Assembly: GCF_030272615.1 (NCBI RefSeq)
Contig: NC_081407.1
Location: 151,425,048 to 151,489,047 of the forward strand
Reading direction: 5' to 3'
Source of the DNA: Cryptomeria japonica
Lineage: Eukaryota; Streptophyta; Pinopsida; Cupressales; Cupressaceae
DNA: 64,000 nucleotides
The notes below the pieces were generated by a model. It made no database searches and was not told the origin of the DNA. It worked only from the letters and a program-made list of their open reading frames with translations. Shown one piece after another: positions 1 through 16,025 of the stretch. The position numbers and the translations under genes are program-made. Every line of letters begins with the position of its first letter. Positions within the stretch are counted from its first letter, which is position 1.

Positions 1-1103
1 CATCTTCCGGTTTATTGTCTGATCCGGTGGGGTTTTCTTCCACCACTGTTGCTCTTCCAGTAGTTTCTGTATTCTTACACTTGAATGCATGATGTCCTTC
101 TCCTCCACACTTAAAGTAGGTTCCTCTAAATGTTCTCTTATCTTGTCTTCCAAAATTCTCATTTCAGTAACCATCTGATTCTCTCCTCCGTTAGAAATTT
201 CTATCATCCTTCTGGTATGAATTACCTTCTTTGTTCACTTCCTTTTCCTTGCTCTGATCTGTATTGGTTACTCTTCCTCCAGTATATCCTCTTCCTCCTT
301 GAAATATTTCTCCGGTAAACCTTCCACCTCTGCCTCTTTGTCTCTGCTCATGTCTTTTGTTTAACTTCTCTTTTGCCTTTAGGGCATACTAGTAAGCCTC
401 TTCAACACTCTCCAATTTGATCAAATTGAGTTCATCTTGTATAGACATCCACAATCCATTCAAATATCTTGCAAATTTTTAAACTTCACCACAACATGTC
501 TAGATCTGATATACAACTTGTAAAATGCTTTGGTGTACTCCTTCACACTAGATTCCTTCTATGTCAAATTCTGCAACTTCCGGAACAGACCCACTTGATA
601 ATTCCCTGGCACAAACTTTGACTTCAACTTAGCAATCATTAGATCCCATATCTTAATCTTCTCTTTACATCTTCTTTGTCTATCAACTTGCAAATTCTCC
701 CACCAAAGAGATGCGTGACCTTTCAACTGGGTACAGGCATATTTCACCTTCCTCTCTTCTGCAGTGTTTTCAAAATCAAAATACTTCTCCATATCCAAGA
801 TCCAATCCATCAATTCATTCAAATCTAACTTCCCATCATATTCTGGTGGGGTAAAATGAGGTTTAGTATTCGCCCTACTCAAAACCCTCAAAAAATTTCC
901 TCATCCGGATCAACCACGGGTAGTTTTGTTTGTTCTGTTAGGGCTTCTTCTCTTTCATCTTCACTTAAATCTTCAAAATGTCAACCTCTCCTCTGGGCTG
1001 TTTCCACTACTTCCAATCGGGCTGCTATACCTCACAACATCTCCATCATAGTAGGGTCTGCATTCCCACGTGCTCCACCATTCCTAGCTCCTCTTCGTGC
1101 CAT
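1..1103 (-). pseudogene. Ty3/gypsy gag, broken, runs off left edge
   Basis: This is the capsid/nucleocapsid (gag) gene of a minus-strand Ty3/gypsy retrotransposon. The likely start is the ATG at 1103, reading MARRGARNGG. The best-preserved part (891-559) has the retrotransposon gag core: a PPEYDGKLDL region, a W/F-rich helix segment and an LKGHASLWW motif. Downstream, at about 118-74, is a CCHC zinc knuckle whose first cysteine is tyrosine (YFKC then GGEGHHAFKC), which should weaken zinc binding. Stop codons interrupt the frame both before 891 and after 559, so it is not functional. Protease and pol would lie left of the window. The gag resembles that of chromovirus-type elements; that lineage call is inference. 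Confidence 0.8.
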
Positions 1104-2010
1104 CGTTCATGCCAGTCCTCTGCAACTGTAGGTCGGATCCACAATCCACCACCCTACAACAAAATTTTAGGACACACAACCTCTAAAATGAAACATCACT
1201 CTTATACTACTTGAAACAGTCACTGGTGAGGAGGGACCTCAAAGAGATCAATCTGAACTGGTTAGCAAGAGTAAACACAACATAAATACAAAGATATGAT
1301 AGAGGAAATGCATAAGAGATTGTTTTATTGCATGAAAATTGATTACAACCAACTGATAACAACCAGGTTACAACACACCGACTCACAGGCCTGGTAAAGC
1401 ATACATAATAGGTCACAACCGAGACCTTGAATCTTGAGATCTATCTTCTACACACAATATAGCTATTTTGTTCTATCATTGATTACATTCTAATGTACAA
1501 TTGCAATTATATATATCGATCCAAAGGATCTAGTCGGCCCAAAAAGGGATCAAAACCCGAAGAACAAGACATAACATGTAAAAATAATAAGGTCAGCCTC
1601 CACCAAGAGATTCCTCCAAAAAATCCAAAGGATGAAACATAGATCATGGGAAAAGGTCGGCCACATGCCAAGGAACATCGGAATCAACGCCCAAGGCTCT
1701 GCAAGCTTCGAAAGGGGTTCTGGTAGATCACGAAAATAGGTCTAGGCAACCGGTAACAAGAACTGCCAATTGGTAATAGAAAACTGTCAAGGAAATCGAT
1801 ACTAATATTTTGCCATAAAATGATCCAAATGTGATGTGGTCTGGAAGAAAGAAAGATGATCAAGTCTTCAAGTAGAATCCAACTCCACAGGATCCGGTGA
1901 GTCAAAACCAGGACAGACAGAAAGGAAAACTGAAACTGCAAACATAAAGAAAAACAAAAGAAAATATTTCTGGTTGATGCAAGATTGCTATGAACCTGGG
2001 ATGTTCCTAC
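1104..2010 (-). mobile_element. Leader and 5' LTR of the left-edge gypsy element
   Basis: This stretch lies between the gag start and the reverse transcriptase it interrupts. The outer edge is clear: on the minus strand the LTR begins TGTAGGAACATCCC at 2010, exactly where the neighbouring RT frame stops making sense. The inner edge is unresolved. The minus-strand LTR end could be near 1127 (CCTACA, matching TGTAGG as a short terminal inverted repeat) or near 1213. I could not find a convincing tRNA primer-binding site. The other TSD copy would lie outside the window. Apparent ORFs here are not protein-like. Confidence 0.55.
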
Positions 2011-3699
2011 ATCATATATTTGCATCACCTTAGATATATTATTAAGTGCCTCCTGAAACTCATCACCATATGTGGTGGAGTCATCCATGTAAATCTCCAT
2101 GTAATTGTGCGAGATATTTGCAAAAATACTTAAAACTGGTCTTTGAAATGTTGCTGGAGCATTACACAAGCCAAATGGAAGTATAGAGTAAGCATAGGTT
2201 CTCCATGGACAAGTGAAGGTGGTTTTGTCTTGGTCCTCGGGTGTAATTTTAACCACCCATTAATAAATGAAAAGTATTTCTTTCTAGCCAGAGAATCTAG
2301 TACTTGATCAATGAAAGGTAGTGGTAAATGATCCTTTTTGGTAGCCTTATTCAATTATCTATAGTCTACACATACCCTCCATTTTCCATTCTTCTTCTAA
2401 ACAATTACCAAAGGTGAGACCCATTGACTGTCTGAGTTTGGGTAGATAAATCCTGCATCTAATAGCTTTTGTAATTCAGTCTTGACAATTTCCCTAAGAG
2501 CTGGATTAATTCTTCTTTGAGGTTGCCTGACTGGTTTAGTGTGCTCTTGGATATAGATCCTATGAGTACATAGTTTAGGATCTAATCCTACCATATCAAT
2601 GTAGTCCCAAGCAAATGCAGTTTTCTTTTCTTGTAACAATTCCTTCAATGACTACTCTTGCTTTATAGAAAGTTGACTGTTTATAATGAGTTGTTCTCCA
2701 GGTACTATTTCAATATGTTTAGTCATTTCTTTCATTGAAGCTTCATTCATAATAGGTAGCTTCACAACATGGGGTAGCAAAGCATGAAGAAGTGTTGGAG
2801 TAATCAAATCAAATGGTAATAGTTCTTTTGATGGATATTCAGAATTATCAACAATACCTTTCATTGTAACCCCTTGTACACATGTATTATTTTAATATTT
2901 GCATCAAGAGTTGGTCTTCATCATAGAGCTGGAGAAGAGGACCTCTATCAAGCATCATCAGTTTGACCACAAACTTGGCATCTTCCTTAGGCTTATGACC
3001 TAAGTTAGGCCAAATGAAGTGTTGTGACTCCTCATGTGGTTGAGCAAGTGGGTAAAGTGTGAACTTCTTTGTACTATCTCCATTGGAAATAGTCATATCT
3101 CCAGACCTACATCCAATGTAAGCATTTGCAGTAGCTAACCAGGATCATCCTAGAATAACTGGATATCCCCCTAAGGTAGCCTTAGGAGATAGAATCATAA
3201 AATCAGTAGGGCACTCCCAAGAGTCAAGAGTTACCACAATGTCTTCTATCATACCATTCGACTTGACTATAGAACTATTAGTGAATTGAAGGACTATATG
3301 AGTAGGTCTAATTTTAGCTAGAATTAGGTTTTGCATTATTTCTTTGGTCATTACATTGATAGCAACTCCTAGGTCTATGAAAGCATTTTGAAACATAACC
3401 CCATTTATCATTATTGCAACTACTGGGCTACCAGGGTCTGAGTACTTAGGCATGATTACTTTTCCTAGCATAATGTCAGCTAGTTTACCCATGACATGAA
3501 TTGTTGTAGGATCCTTTTTCTTTCTACTAGGTTTCTTTAAACAAGCCTCTATAATAACCTTGCTATATATAGGTATATCGTTAATTGCAAAGAGTTGTAC
3601 AAAATGATCAAGTTCTGGCTCAGTGTTTCTAGGTGGATCTTCTTCAAAGTGGTCTAGGTTAGGAAGGAATCTCCCAAGGGGATCTCTTCTTCTATGCAT
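2011..3699 (-). pseudogene. Athila-like protease-RT with gag deleted
   Basis: This is a remnant pol of a minus-strand Ty3/gypsy element. Reading from 3699 down: a gag start (MHRRRDPLGRFLPN), then directly the gag/protease boundary (LFAINDIPIYSKV), then a retropepsin with FIDLGVAINVM where family members have DLGAS, and LGGYPVILG at its end. RT follows from about 2864, with GFIYPNSDSQWVSPLVIV, LPFGLCNAPATFQ and the catalytic EIYMDD motif at about 2100. The frame is interrupted by stops and shifts between 3145 and 2130. RT ends abruptly at 2011, where the left-edge element inserted. RNase H and integrase must lie beyond 1. A homologous gag start in the element at 20701-50748 shows that about 1.5 kb of gag has been lost. 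Confidence 0.8.
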
Positions 3700-3837
3700 A
3701 TAGATATTGGAAAACTAACACCAGACCTGCATGAATAACATGAATAACTTATTCTCTTCTAGAAAGTAAAGGACTGCTACAATAATGACTTGACAAGTGA
3801 AATCCTATGTTTTCATAAACTCTCAGTTTGTCACCAT

Positions 3838-3855
3838 CCTTGACAATAACACCAA
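3838..3855 (-). promoter_or_regulatory. Degenerate tRNA-Asp-type primer-binding site
   Basis: On the minus strand, starting 3 bases inside the LTR, this reads TGGTGTTATTGTCAAGGA. The plant tRNA-Asp primer-binding site used by Athila elements is TGGCGCCGTTGCCGGGGA. Every difference is C to T or G to A, as expected from decay of methylated cytosines. It primes minus-strand DNA synthesis in an active element; this copy is unlikely to work. Confidence 0.65.
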
Positions 3856-3858
3856 AAA

Positions 3859-4797
3859 TGTCTGCAAAATAATAGATATTCACATAGCTTGGTACTCACC
3901 TTAGAGACACAAGTTTCCACTGAGAAGCTATCCAAACTCTATTACTCTGAATCATTTATCTATCAATTCGAGGACGTGTAACTTGAAATGCGACTGAAAA
4001 ATATATGCACTAAGAGTTTCTAGGAGCAAGTCTTTCTTATTCTAGGCAAATAGGAACGTGAGATAAATCTTTATGGAAAAGGAAATTGCTTTGAAATCAT
4101 AACTCAGAAAGACAGTGCTAACTTTTACTACCAAAATTCAAACTCTTTTAGGTTATGCAGAAACAACTACTCTACTATGTTGTGGTTGCAGGAATAGACA
4201 TAGTGTAATAGTCTATGGCTGCAAGAGCGGACAGTGAGCAAATTAATAGAACAAAACTAAGTAACTTGAAAGACAAAGTACATAAAAGACAATTAAATAG
4301 AATCCTCACCAAGTGGGACCCCTTGGGTGAGTCTCTTGAAATGAGAGTTACATTAGAAAGTAACTGATCAAGCTCACACACCCATATCAAAACACCATAA
4401 GTTGCTTTAGAATATAGATATTCTTCTTATTTAGAAACTAGTTTAACAACATAACATTACTTAATACAAAATCAAGAACTAACTGTCTATGGAATGAGAG
4501 AGAAATTTATAACATTAATCCTCACAACAATTCCCAAAACATTCGTTCCACTTCCCAGTATCTAGGTGGAATCTTTTATTTAAACTTATAAAACCTAGGA
4601 AAACAAAAACAATTAGGACTCAATCTTTCTTCGAACATTTGTAGATCTTTCCTATATATCCTCTAACACCTATCATGATCAATAATAAAATTCATTAATG
4701 GATCGATACTAATCTGCAGATTCCTTAATGAGCTTTGTTAGCAATGCCCAGGTCACAACAGATCTTTGAAATCTTCTCACCTTGTTGTCCATCCTTT
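3859..4797 (-). mobile_element. 5' LTR of the Athila-like remnant (interrupted)
   Basis: The LTR begins with TGTCTGCAAAATAATAG on the plus strand, next to the primer-binding site. It is cut at 4797 by the solo LTR that starts at 4798 and probably continues from 8488. The outer end cannot be fixed because the partner LTR is outside the window. Short ORFs inside it are not coding. Confidence 0.6.
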
Positions 4798-8487
<3,690 letters not shown>

Positions 8488-8492
8488 CCTTT

Positions 8493-9183
8493 GCCCACGT
8501 TGCCATGTTGTTATGAATGAAGCCTCATTCCATCACAAATACTATTTCCATGCAACTACAACATAAGGATTAGAGCAAGCATTCCATCCACATTTCATGA
8601 CCACTCATTTGTACACATTTATAAGTCACAAATAAATAATAAATACTAATAATTGCATTCATAAAGTTCAGGGTGTTTGTCAAATAATGGTTTCCAACTA
8701 TAGGTGGTATGATTATCAAAATAGGTGTATAAGGTCAGCTAAAGTATGTTTATAAAGTCCATCATCAAAATATCGGTCTTAAAGATTGCAAAATATCTAT
8801 AAAAGAAACATAAAAGTATGGCTCATCAATGTCTCCCAAGAAAATCAACTCTTTTCACCTTGTTTACATGTAATCCTCTTTTTTCAATTTTAGTAGCTTT
8901 TCATATTCCTTTTTATTTCCTTGTATTTTGACCATTCTCTTTGCTTCCTTAGAGTCTTTATTATACCACAAATTTACTAGAGAGTTATATTTTGGTTGCC
9001 TCTCTTATGCCTAAACCTTTTGCACAAAACAAGAGCCTTAAATATTATTGAAGTCAACTTGTTACTGCCTATTATTTTCTTTTTTATATTGGCCATCCCA
9101 ATATCACCTATTTCTTGTATTTATTTTTGAAGTATTATTTGAAAAAATTCATAGTTTTCTTGTGTCAAAAGGATTGTGCCTTG
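8493..9183. other. Non-coding spacer between two insertions
   Basis: This is AT-rich sequence between the solo LTR and the gypsy element at 9189. It may begin with the rest of the Athila-like LTR. On the minus strand a lysine-rich frame is visible around 8870-8930, but it is short and has no recognisable motif. I see no gene. Confidence 0.6.
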
Positions 9184-9188
9184 AGTAG

Positions 9189-12100
9189 TGATGCAGAGGC
9201 AAGAGGTTAAATTGAAAACTTGCAGATAAATGTGTGATAAGGACCCAAACCTCACACTCCTAAGGTGATTCAAATGCATCTAATGCCTCTAAGAGGCTTA
9301 AAACTTGTCTACCACTAAGCCAAGTGGCTCCCATTCCTCTACACCAATTAAAAACTCCCCAAAAACATGTGCCTAAGGTTCATAAGGCATCAAGACTCCA
9401 TTTGTCAAGACAACTCAAGTATTAGCTTGAAACTAGGCCTAGGCTCCTACTAGTCCAGCAAACACTGTTTTAGGCGAATATATCCCCAAATTTGCAAGTC
9501 ACCAGACAAAAAATCACATATCAGGATACCCTTTTCAGCCAACAATAACAAATCCAAAACTCAGGTACTATTACTTTGGACCAACAATCTCAAAAACTCA
9601 CTGTCCTCTGTATCCAATAGGCTAATTAGGCCACATTTGCAAAGGAAGTACTTCCCAAATACATCTCTAGAAAGAACCCTTTTCCATACAGTATTTGGTT
9701 ATGATCCAAAATAAAGGAATTTTCAGGTTGTATGGTCAGGGTAGGCTTCTATATGCCCTAACCCCAAAACCCTCACTAATTCACCCTTAAACCTAGGGCT
9801 TGCTCAAAAACTCACCAAAAACACTTCTAGAACAAAATGAAGGTTGATTAACCATGTGCCCAACATACTCTTACTATTTCAAACATAAAAATATCCCCTC
9901 CTTAAGGCTGATCTGTTACTGCTATAACTATGACATAAAAACCATGCATTTTCAGTTAATTCTTCATGGTGTACACCGAACTTTCTCTTCTTCCTATCAT
10001 TAAATTGTTAGGAACAAGTTAGGTTTGATCCAATCCATAGGAAAAAAATTCTTACATCTATGGTTGGATCATTATGTCAAAGGAAACCAACAAAACAGTA
10101 AATAAAAGACTGCAGACTTAGGAATGTACAATACAATGTGTGATTCCAGGTTTATTGAACCTTCAGCAAATTAAAAACATACAAGGATGCATAGAAACTA
10201 CCCTCACTTAATTTAAAAATCAATAGAAAAACTATTTTAGTGCAAAGAAAACATATAAACCACAGATTTGCAGGAAAATAAATGAGTTTTATTGCTATTG
10301 AGTTGCAGTCCGTACAATCTGTACTTTCTTATGCTCTCCTCTCCCGTACAAATGCCTCTCAGGGCTTTAAGTAGGCCTCCAACAATTGCCCCAACCAATC
10401 CATGTAGTTATTTGCCATTACAAATTATTAACAAGCCTACTTTGTCATTTCCCACCAAAATGGCACTAGCTGTTAAAATTCAAATATTTGAATTAAAAAC
10501 TCTTATTAAATAACCTATTATGACTTCTACCCAAAGATAATGACTCTTAAAGGATCAAAATTCTCTATTCAAGAGGTCTAAACACTCTTAAGACCATTCC
10601 CAATCCTATAACCTTGAAATCTTGATAACTCAATGATGAAAGAATAGTACCAAACCGGTACTAAGAGGGGGGGGGGGTGAATCAGTACAGACAAAAACAC
10701 ACTCTTAAACCGGTTTGTTAGCAGACACTGTGCACTAATAGACAAATAGTTACACTAGTCCTAAAATAGAGTACAACCAGCAAAAACCCAGAATAGCTAA
10801 GACAAGCATAAACCGATTGATACCTATCTTCTCATATACTCTAGCACTTCATTTCCATTTCACCCTAATACATGAACAAGTAATCTACCATCAAAGATAT
10901 ACATATGAGCAACTAGATCAATATGATTTACCACTTGACAGAAAACAACAAAGCATCACATGAAGAAGACATCACATATGACACACATATTTTTCACGTG
11001 GAAACCCAATAGGGAAAAACCACGGTTGGGATGAATACCCACAAGCTTGTTTTTGAACTCTTTAGAAGTCCACTCTGTTAGGAGCCTTGTCCAGTTAAAG
11101 ACTGATACAATAGGTTCTGTTAGGAACTGATCCTATTAGGGATCACCTGGTTAAGGGATGCAAGAATACCTGGTTTAGGGTTAAACTCTATTAAAGGTTA
11201 CCTTGTTAGAGGATTTCAAGAACTCAATTGTTTTGAGTCACCCTGTTAAAGGATTTACAACAAGTCGGTTAAAGATACCCTGTTAAGGGATTTTTCCAAC
11301 TATTGAGGTGGTTAAATATCAACAGGTATTACAATGATCTGGTAACAACACTCAATGCCAATGCAGATCCACTTAAGCTCCTCTTCACCTTCTGCACTTA
11401 CACTCTGCAGGTATCACTTCTCTCCTTTTGGTCTGGCAAGAATCACGTATCCCTTCTCTTGGATACACACACACAAATTTTGCCAACAACCTCAGAAAGA
11501 GACACAAAATCGACCTTATAGGAAAATAGATAGGTCGGTAGCATAAACCCTAAACCCTAAACCTGTTAGGTTAAGGAATTCAAACGGTTCAATCCTAACC
11601 GTTGAGCACACTGCATTAAATGCAATAGTTCTTGATCCAATCTCAAGACATTCTCCATCGTCCATTTCCATCGATTTCATGGTGGCTGATAACCCATCAC
11701 ATGTTATTACCTTTTTACAGACTTCATACATTCCCAAGGTAGATAGGAACAATCTCCTTCATACAAGATCCTTCACGCGCACAAGGCTTATGTGGCAACA
11801 CGATCTATTCTTTGTTACCATGCTAACTCATCACACAAAGTCACCGGTTGAGCCACATAGGCTTGAAGCACTTCAACCGGAAACCCTGAAGTTGAGACTA
11901 CCAACCGGTAGTCATATAATGCTTCCATGTGCCAGTTCCCATAACCATATGCCGGTTCACCTTGAACAAACACACCGCTTCACTTTGGCACAAATGCCAG
12001 TTCACAGTGTTATACCAGTTCTCACATATGCTGGTTCTCACCTCTTCAACATATCGACATCAATGACAACATACAATGTTATTATATCCTCATACCGGTT

Positions 12101-12304
12101 CACATAATGCCAACAAATCCTATATTTGGTCCTATGGTCCTATTAGGCCCATCTAGACAATTAATCATTACATTAGGATCATTACAATGAAAGGCCACAA
12201 TTGGCTTTAGGACATCAAAATGGAGTCTATTAGACCCATACACCTCCTTTTCATGCTTCCCTGGTGTCCTCCAAGTTGTCTTCATGTCAGGGGCTCCTGC
12301 ACCA
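9189..12304 (-). repeat. 3' LTR of the 9189-16020 element, split by a solo LTR
   Basis: On the plus strand it starts TGATGCAGAGGCAAGAGG and ends CTCCTGCACCA. It aligns end to end with 14396-16020 except for the inserted block 10623-12115. Immediately inside it (12305-12321) is a C-rich stretch, CTCCCCCCAATG, the plus-strand image of the polypurine tract that primes plus-strand synthesis. Confidence 0.85.
10623..12115 (-). mobile_element. Copia-type solo LTR, 1.49 kb
   Basis: This block is present in one LTR of the host element and absent from the other, which proves insertion. On the minus strand it begins TGTTGGCATTATGTG and ends TTATCA. Flanks are AATCT (10618-10622) and AATCC (12116-12120), a TSD with one later change. 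It contains a G12 run followed by TGAATCAG, the reverse of the TTCACCCCCC motif seen in the Copia LTRs at 39043-43086, and the phrase 'cgtggaaacccaatagggaaaaacca', also present in the Copia LTR at 59738-61130. It belongs to the same broad Copia LTR group. It carries no internal region. Confidence 0.8.
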
Positions 12305-14345
12305 TACTCCCCCCAATGAAAAATCTCTTGTCCCAAGAGAACAAATCTTGTGTGTTCAGATCTTGTAATTCCTGTGATGGTTGTTTGGTACATGTCTGCA
12401 CCTTGTTCAACTTCTCAAGTGGAACTCTCTAACCTCTGCAACCTTCATCAATCTCAAAACAAGAATTAGTGCTCAAAAACTTATGTTTTGGTCCCCTCAT
12501 GGGACTATCTTTTGTTTGTCGTGGCTGCCTTCTTTTGTCTGCTATTTGATCTGCCTTTTTGTGAACACCAATGCTACCATTACTGCCCCTCTTCTGCACT
12601 CCAATAGGACACAAAAGTGATCCCACCATTACACCATCCATACTACTATTCCATGGTACATCTGTGCTTATTAACTTGCTGTCATCAACCACCATCTTTT
12701 GCTTCACGTGAGGCTTATCTCTAACCTACAAATTCACATACATTGGATCTCCAAAACATATGACACTTTTGTCATGTGAGTCAACAACATTCAAAGGATT
12801 CATAAAAAATGTTTGTCCATCTTTATGCACAAGGTATCTATTAGTGTATCCATCATGCATTGTCTTTCTCCCATACTGCCAAGGTCTTCCTAGGATTAAG
12901 TGTGCACAAGTCATAGGTACCACATCACACAAAACCCTATCATGATATTCTCCAATTGAAAAATTGACATATGCTTGTTCCCTAATGAGGATATGTTATT
13001 CTTTACTGACCCAAGTAGCATAATAAGGACTTCCATGAGGAAATCTTTGCAAATGAAGTTTATTGACCATCTCATAGGAAACCAAGTTATTATGTGAACC
13101 TGAATCTACAATCAATTTGCAAATTTTACCTTAACACAAACACGAAGTTCTGAAAATGGATACCTTATGCTCTTCTCACTACTGTAACTTGCCTTTGTTA
13201 AGCATGAGGAATTCTCCTTCCAACACTGGACTTGCTTTCAATGGTTCATTTTCTTCTTTCTTTTCTTCTTCTTGTGTCAGGTTGAATCTCCTATCCTTGC
13301 CTCTTTCTGACTGTTCCCACTTAGGACATTTAAAAGAAGGATGCCCCACTTTATTACAATTGAAGCATCTACCTGTGAAAGAGCCTCTACCTGCCCCAAA
13401 TCCGTATCCTCTTCTTGAATCAGAAGATGTCTCTTTTCCTTTCTCATTGCTTTGTCCTTGTTCCCAATTTATTCTACCACCTCTTTCTATTCCTCCTCTT
13501 CCACCATTCCCTTGTCTTTCTTGCTTCCTCTTCAACTTCTCTTTTGCTCTAATGGCCAACTGAAAAATATTCTCCCAATGTCCTAGGCATTTGCAAACCT
13601 ATCTCATCCTGAAGGTTGAATCTTAACACATTCAAGTACCTTGCTATCTTCTCTTCTTCATCCTCTAGACCCCCTCTAATACTAAGCTTCTGAAATTGCT
13701 TAGTATAGGACATCACATCCATGTCCTTTTGCCTCAAATTCTGCCTCATCTTCTTCACATGAATTGTATAATCAGATGGTAAAAACTGATCCTTAATCAA
13801 ATCCTTCATTCTAGCCCATGTTGTGATCTTTTCAATTCCTCTAGCCATCCTGTCATTCTATATATCAGACCACCATGTCAAAGTTGTACCTCTCAACTTA
13901 GTTTTGGCAAATTTCACTTTCTTTTCTTCATCAATTTCCTCAAATTCAAAGTATTTGTCTAAGGCACCTAACCAACCTAAGATTTCTTCACTATCCATCC
14001 TCCCTTGGTAAATAGGTAGGTCAATGTTATTCTTACCTCCACCTTGGACTACCTTTAGTAATCTCACTAATCTCTTCTCTTCAGGATCTTCTTCTCCCCT
14101 TCTAGGCTCTTCATGCCTTTCCCCTTCATCGTGTACTCCCACTTCTTCACTCATCTCCTCTCTTCTAGGTTCTCCCTTTTCTTTCTCTAAGGCTTCAATC
14201 CTTGCTAGAAGTTGTAACCTCTCTCTCCTTTGTTATCTACCCTCCCTATCCTTTGCTGCTTCCAACTCCCCCTTTTCCCTCTTCTCTCTTTCAAGAGCTT
14301 CTCTCAACTCCTCTATCTCCCTAGCCATTTGATTTTTAGGTGCCA
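12305..14345 (-). pseudogene. gag-protease of the 9189-16020 element, broken
   Basis: The likely start is the ATG at 14345 (MAPKNQMAREIEELREALER), giving an N-terminal glutamate-rich coiled coil. The gag core follows at 14154-13858 (GWLGALDKYFEFEE, TTLTWWSD) and 13848-13549. A complete CCHC zinc knuckle, CFNCNKVGHPSFKC, lies at about 13370-13330. Protease is represented only by its C-terminal half at 12932-12726, with HLILGRPWQYGRKT. The remaining 400 bp to the LTR encode a serine/lysine-rich tail with no RT or integrase motif. Several in-frame stops and shifts separate these blocks. The gag would package RNA and the protease process it, but this copy is dead. Confidence 0.8.
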
Positions 14346-14380
14346 TCTTATCAAAACTTTTCCTCAAAGATATACTCACT

Positions 14381-14395
14381 GCTATGATACCAATT
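14381..14395 (-). promoter_or_regulatory. Initiator-Met-type primer-binding site
   Basis: Just inside the 5' LTR the minus strand reads TTGGTATCATAGCAGTG. This is close to TGGTATCAGAGC, the complement of the plant initiator tRNA-Met 3' end, with a single early mismatch. It supports the minus orientation of the 9189-16020 element. Confidence 0.75.
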
Positions 14396-16020
14396 TGATG
14401 TAGAGGGAAGAGGTTAAATTGCAGACTTGCAGATAAATGTGTCATAAGGACCCAAACCCCACACTCCTAAGGTGATTCAAATGCATCTAATGCCTCTAAG
14501 AGGCTCAAAATTGTCTATCACTAATCCAAGTGGCTCCTATGCCTCTACACCAATTAAAAACTCCCAAAAAACACATGCCTAAGGTTCATAAGGCATCAAG
14601 ACTCCATTTGTCAAGACAACTCAAGTATTAGCCCGAAACTAGGCCTAGGCTCCTACTAGTCCTACAAACACTATTTTAGGCGATTATCTCCCCAAAGTTG
14701 CAAATCACTAGACAAACAAATAACATACTAGGATACCTTTTTCAGCCAACAATAACATATCCAAAACTTAGGTACTATTAATTTGGACCAACAATCTCAA
14801 AACCTCACTATCCTCTGTATCCGGTAGGCTAATTAGGCCACATTTGCAAAGGAAGTACTTCCCAAATACATCTCCAGAAATAAACCTTCTGTATAGTCTT
14901 TGGTTATGATCCAAAACCAAGTATTTTCCATTTTGTATGGTTAGGTGAGGCTTCTATATGCCCTAACCTCAAAACCCTCACTAATTCACCCTTAAACCTA
15001 GGGCTTGCTAAAAAACTCACCAAACACACTTCCAGAATCAAATGAAGGTTGATTCACCATGTACCCAACATACTCTTACTATTTCAAACATAAAAACATG
15101 CCCTCCTTAAGGCCGATCTGTTACTACTATAACTATGGCACAAAAACCATGCATTTTCAGTTAATTCTTCACGGTGTACACCAAACTTTCTCTTCTTCCT
15201 GTCATTAAATTTTCAGGAACGTATGTTACAAGTTAGGGTTGATCCAATTTATAGGAAATAGAGTCTTACATCTATGGTTGGATCATTATGTCAAAGGAAA
15301 CCAACAAAACAATAAATAAAAGACTGTAGACTTAGGAATGTACAATACAATGTGTGATTCCAAGTTTATTGAACCTTCAACAAATTAAAAACATGTAAGG
15401 ATGCATATAAACTGCCCTCACTTAATTACAAAACCAATAGCAAAACTACTTTAGTGCAAAGAAAGTATATAAACCACAAATTTGCAGGAAAATAAATGAA
15501 TTTTATTGCTATTGAGTTACAGTCCGTACAATCTGTACTTTCTTGTGCTCTCCTCTCTTGTACAAATGCGTCTCAGGGATTTAAGTAGGCCTCCAACAAC
15601 TACCCCAACTTATCCATGTAGTTATACATTATTACAAATGATTAACAAGCCTACTTTGGCATTTCCCACCAAAATGGCACTAGCCGTTAATATTCAAATT
15701 TTTGAATTAAAAACTCTTATTAAACAACCTATTATGACTTCTACCCAAATCTAATGACTCTTAAAGGATAAAAATTCTCTATTCAAGAGGTCTAAACACT
15801 CTTAAGACCATTCCCATTCTTATCACCCTAAAATCCTATATTTGGTCCTATGGTCCTATTAGGTCCATCAGGACAATTAACTATTACATTAGGATCATTA
15901 CAATGAAATGCCATAATTGGCTTTAGGACATAAAAATGGAGTCTATTAGACCCATACACCTCCTTTTCATGATTCCCTGGTGTCCTCCAAGTTGTCTTCA
16001 TGTCAGGGGCTCCCGCACCA
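14396..16020 (-). repeat. 5' LTR of the 9189-16020 element (intact)
   Basis: This 1625-bp LTR begins TGATGTAGAGGGAAGAGG and ends CTCCCGCACCA on the plus strand. It aligns throughout with 9189-12304 minus the nested solo LTR, with many substitutions and small indels. It is followed by the TSD AGTAG at 16021. Confidence 0.85.
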
Positions 16021-16025
16021 AGTAG

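Larger units (their letters stand above)
9189..16020 (-). mobile_element. Non-autonomous Ty3/gypsy element (gag-protease only)
   Basis: This is a minus-strand LTR retrotransposon with both LTRs (9189-12304, interrupted, and 14396-16020) and the TSD AGTAG at 9184-9188 and 16021-16025. After removing the nested solo LTR the left LTR is about 1618 bp, against 1625 bp on the right. The first ~150 bp differ at about 7% of positions, so it is fairly old. The internal part is only about 2.1 kb and keeps gag and part of protease; RT, RNase H and integrase are absent. The methionine-type primer site and gag resemble those of chromoviruses; this is an inference. Confidence 0.85.

Noticed and set aside
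1104-1216. A tRNA primer-binding site at about 1150 ('tggtggattgtggatccgacc' on the minus strand)
   Set aside because: It has the general shape of a primer site followed by a T-arm-like GGATCC, but matches no plant tRNA I can name and is not next to a clear LTR end.
1684-1980. Extension of the RT frame below 2011 as coding
   Set aside because: After the RT motif the residues become hydrophobic and random, exactly where the neighbouring LTR begins. It is LTR sequence read in frame.
13156-14332. Plus-strand ORFs opposite gag
   Set aside because: Shadows of the minus-strand gag: Ser/Leu/Phe-rich translations of its Lys/Glu codons.
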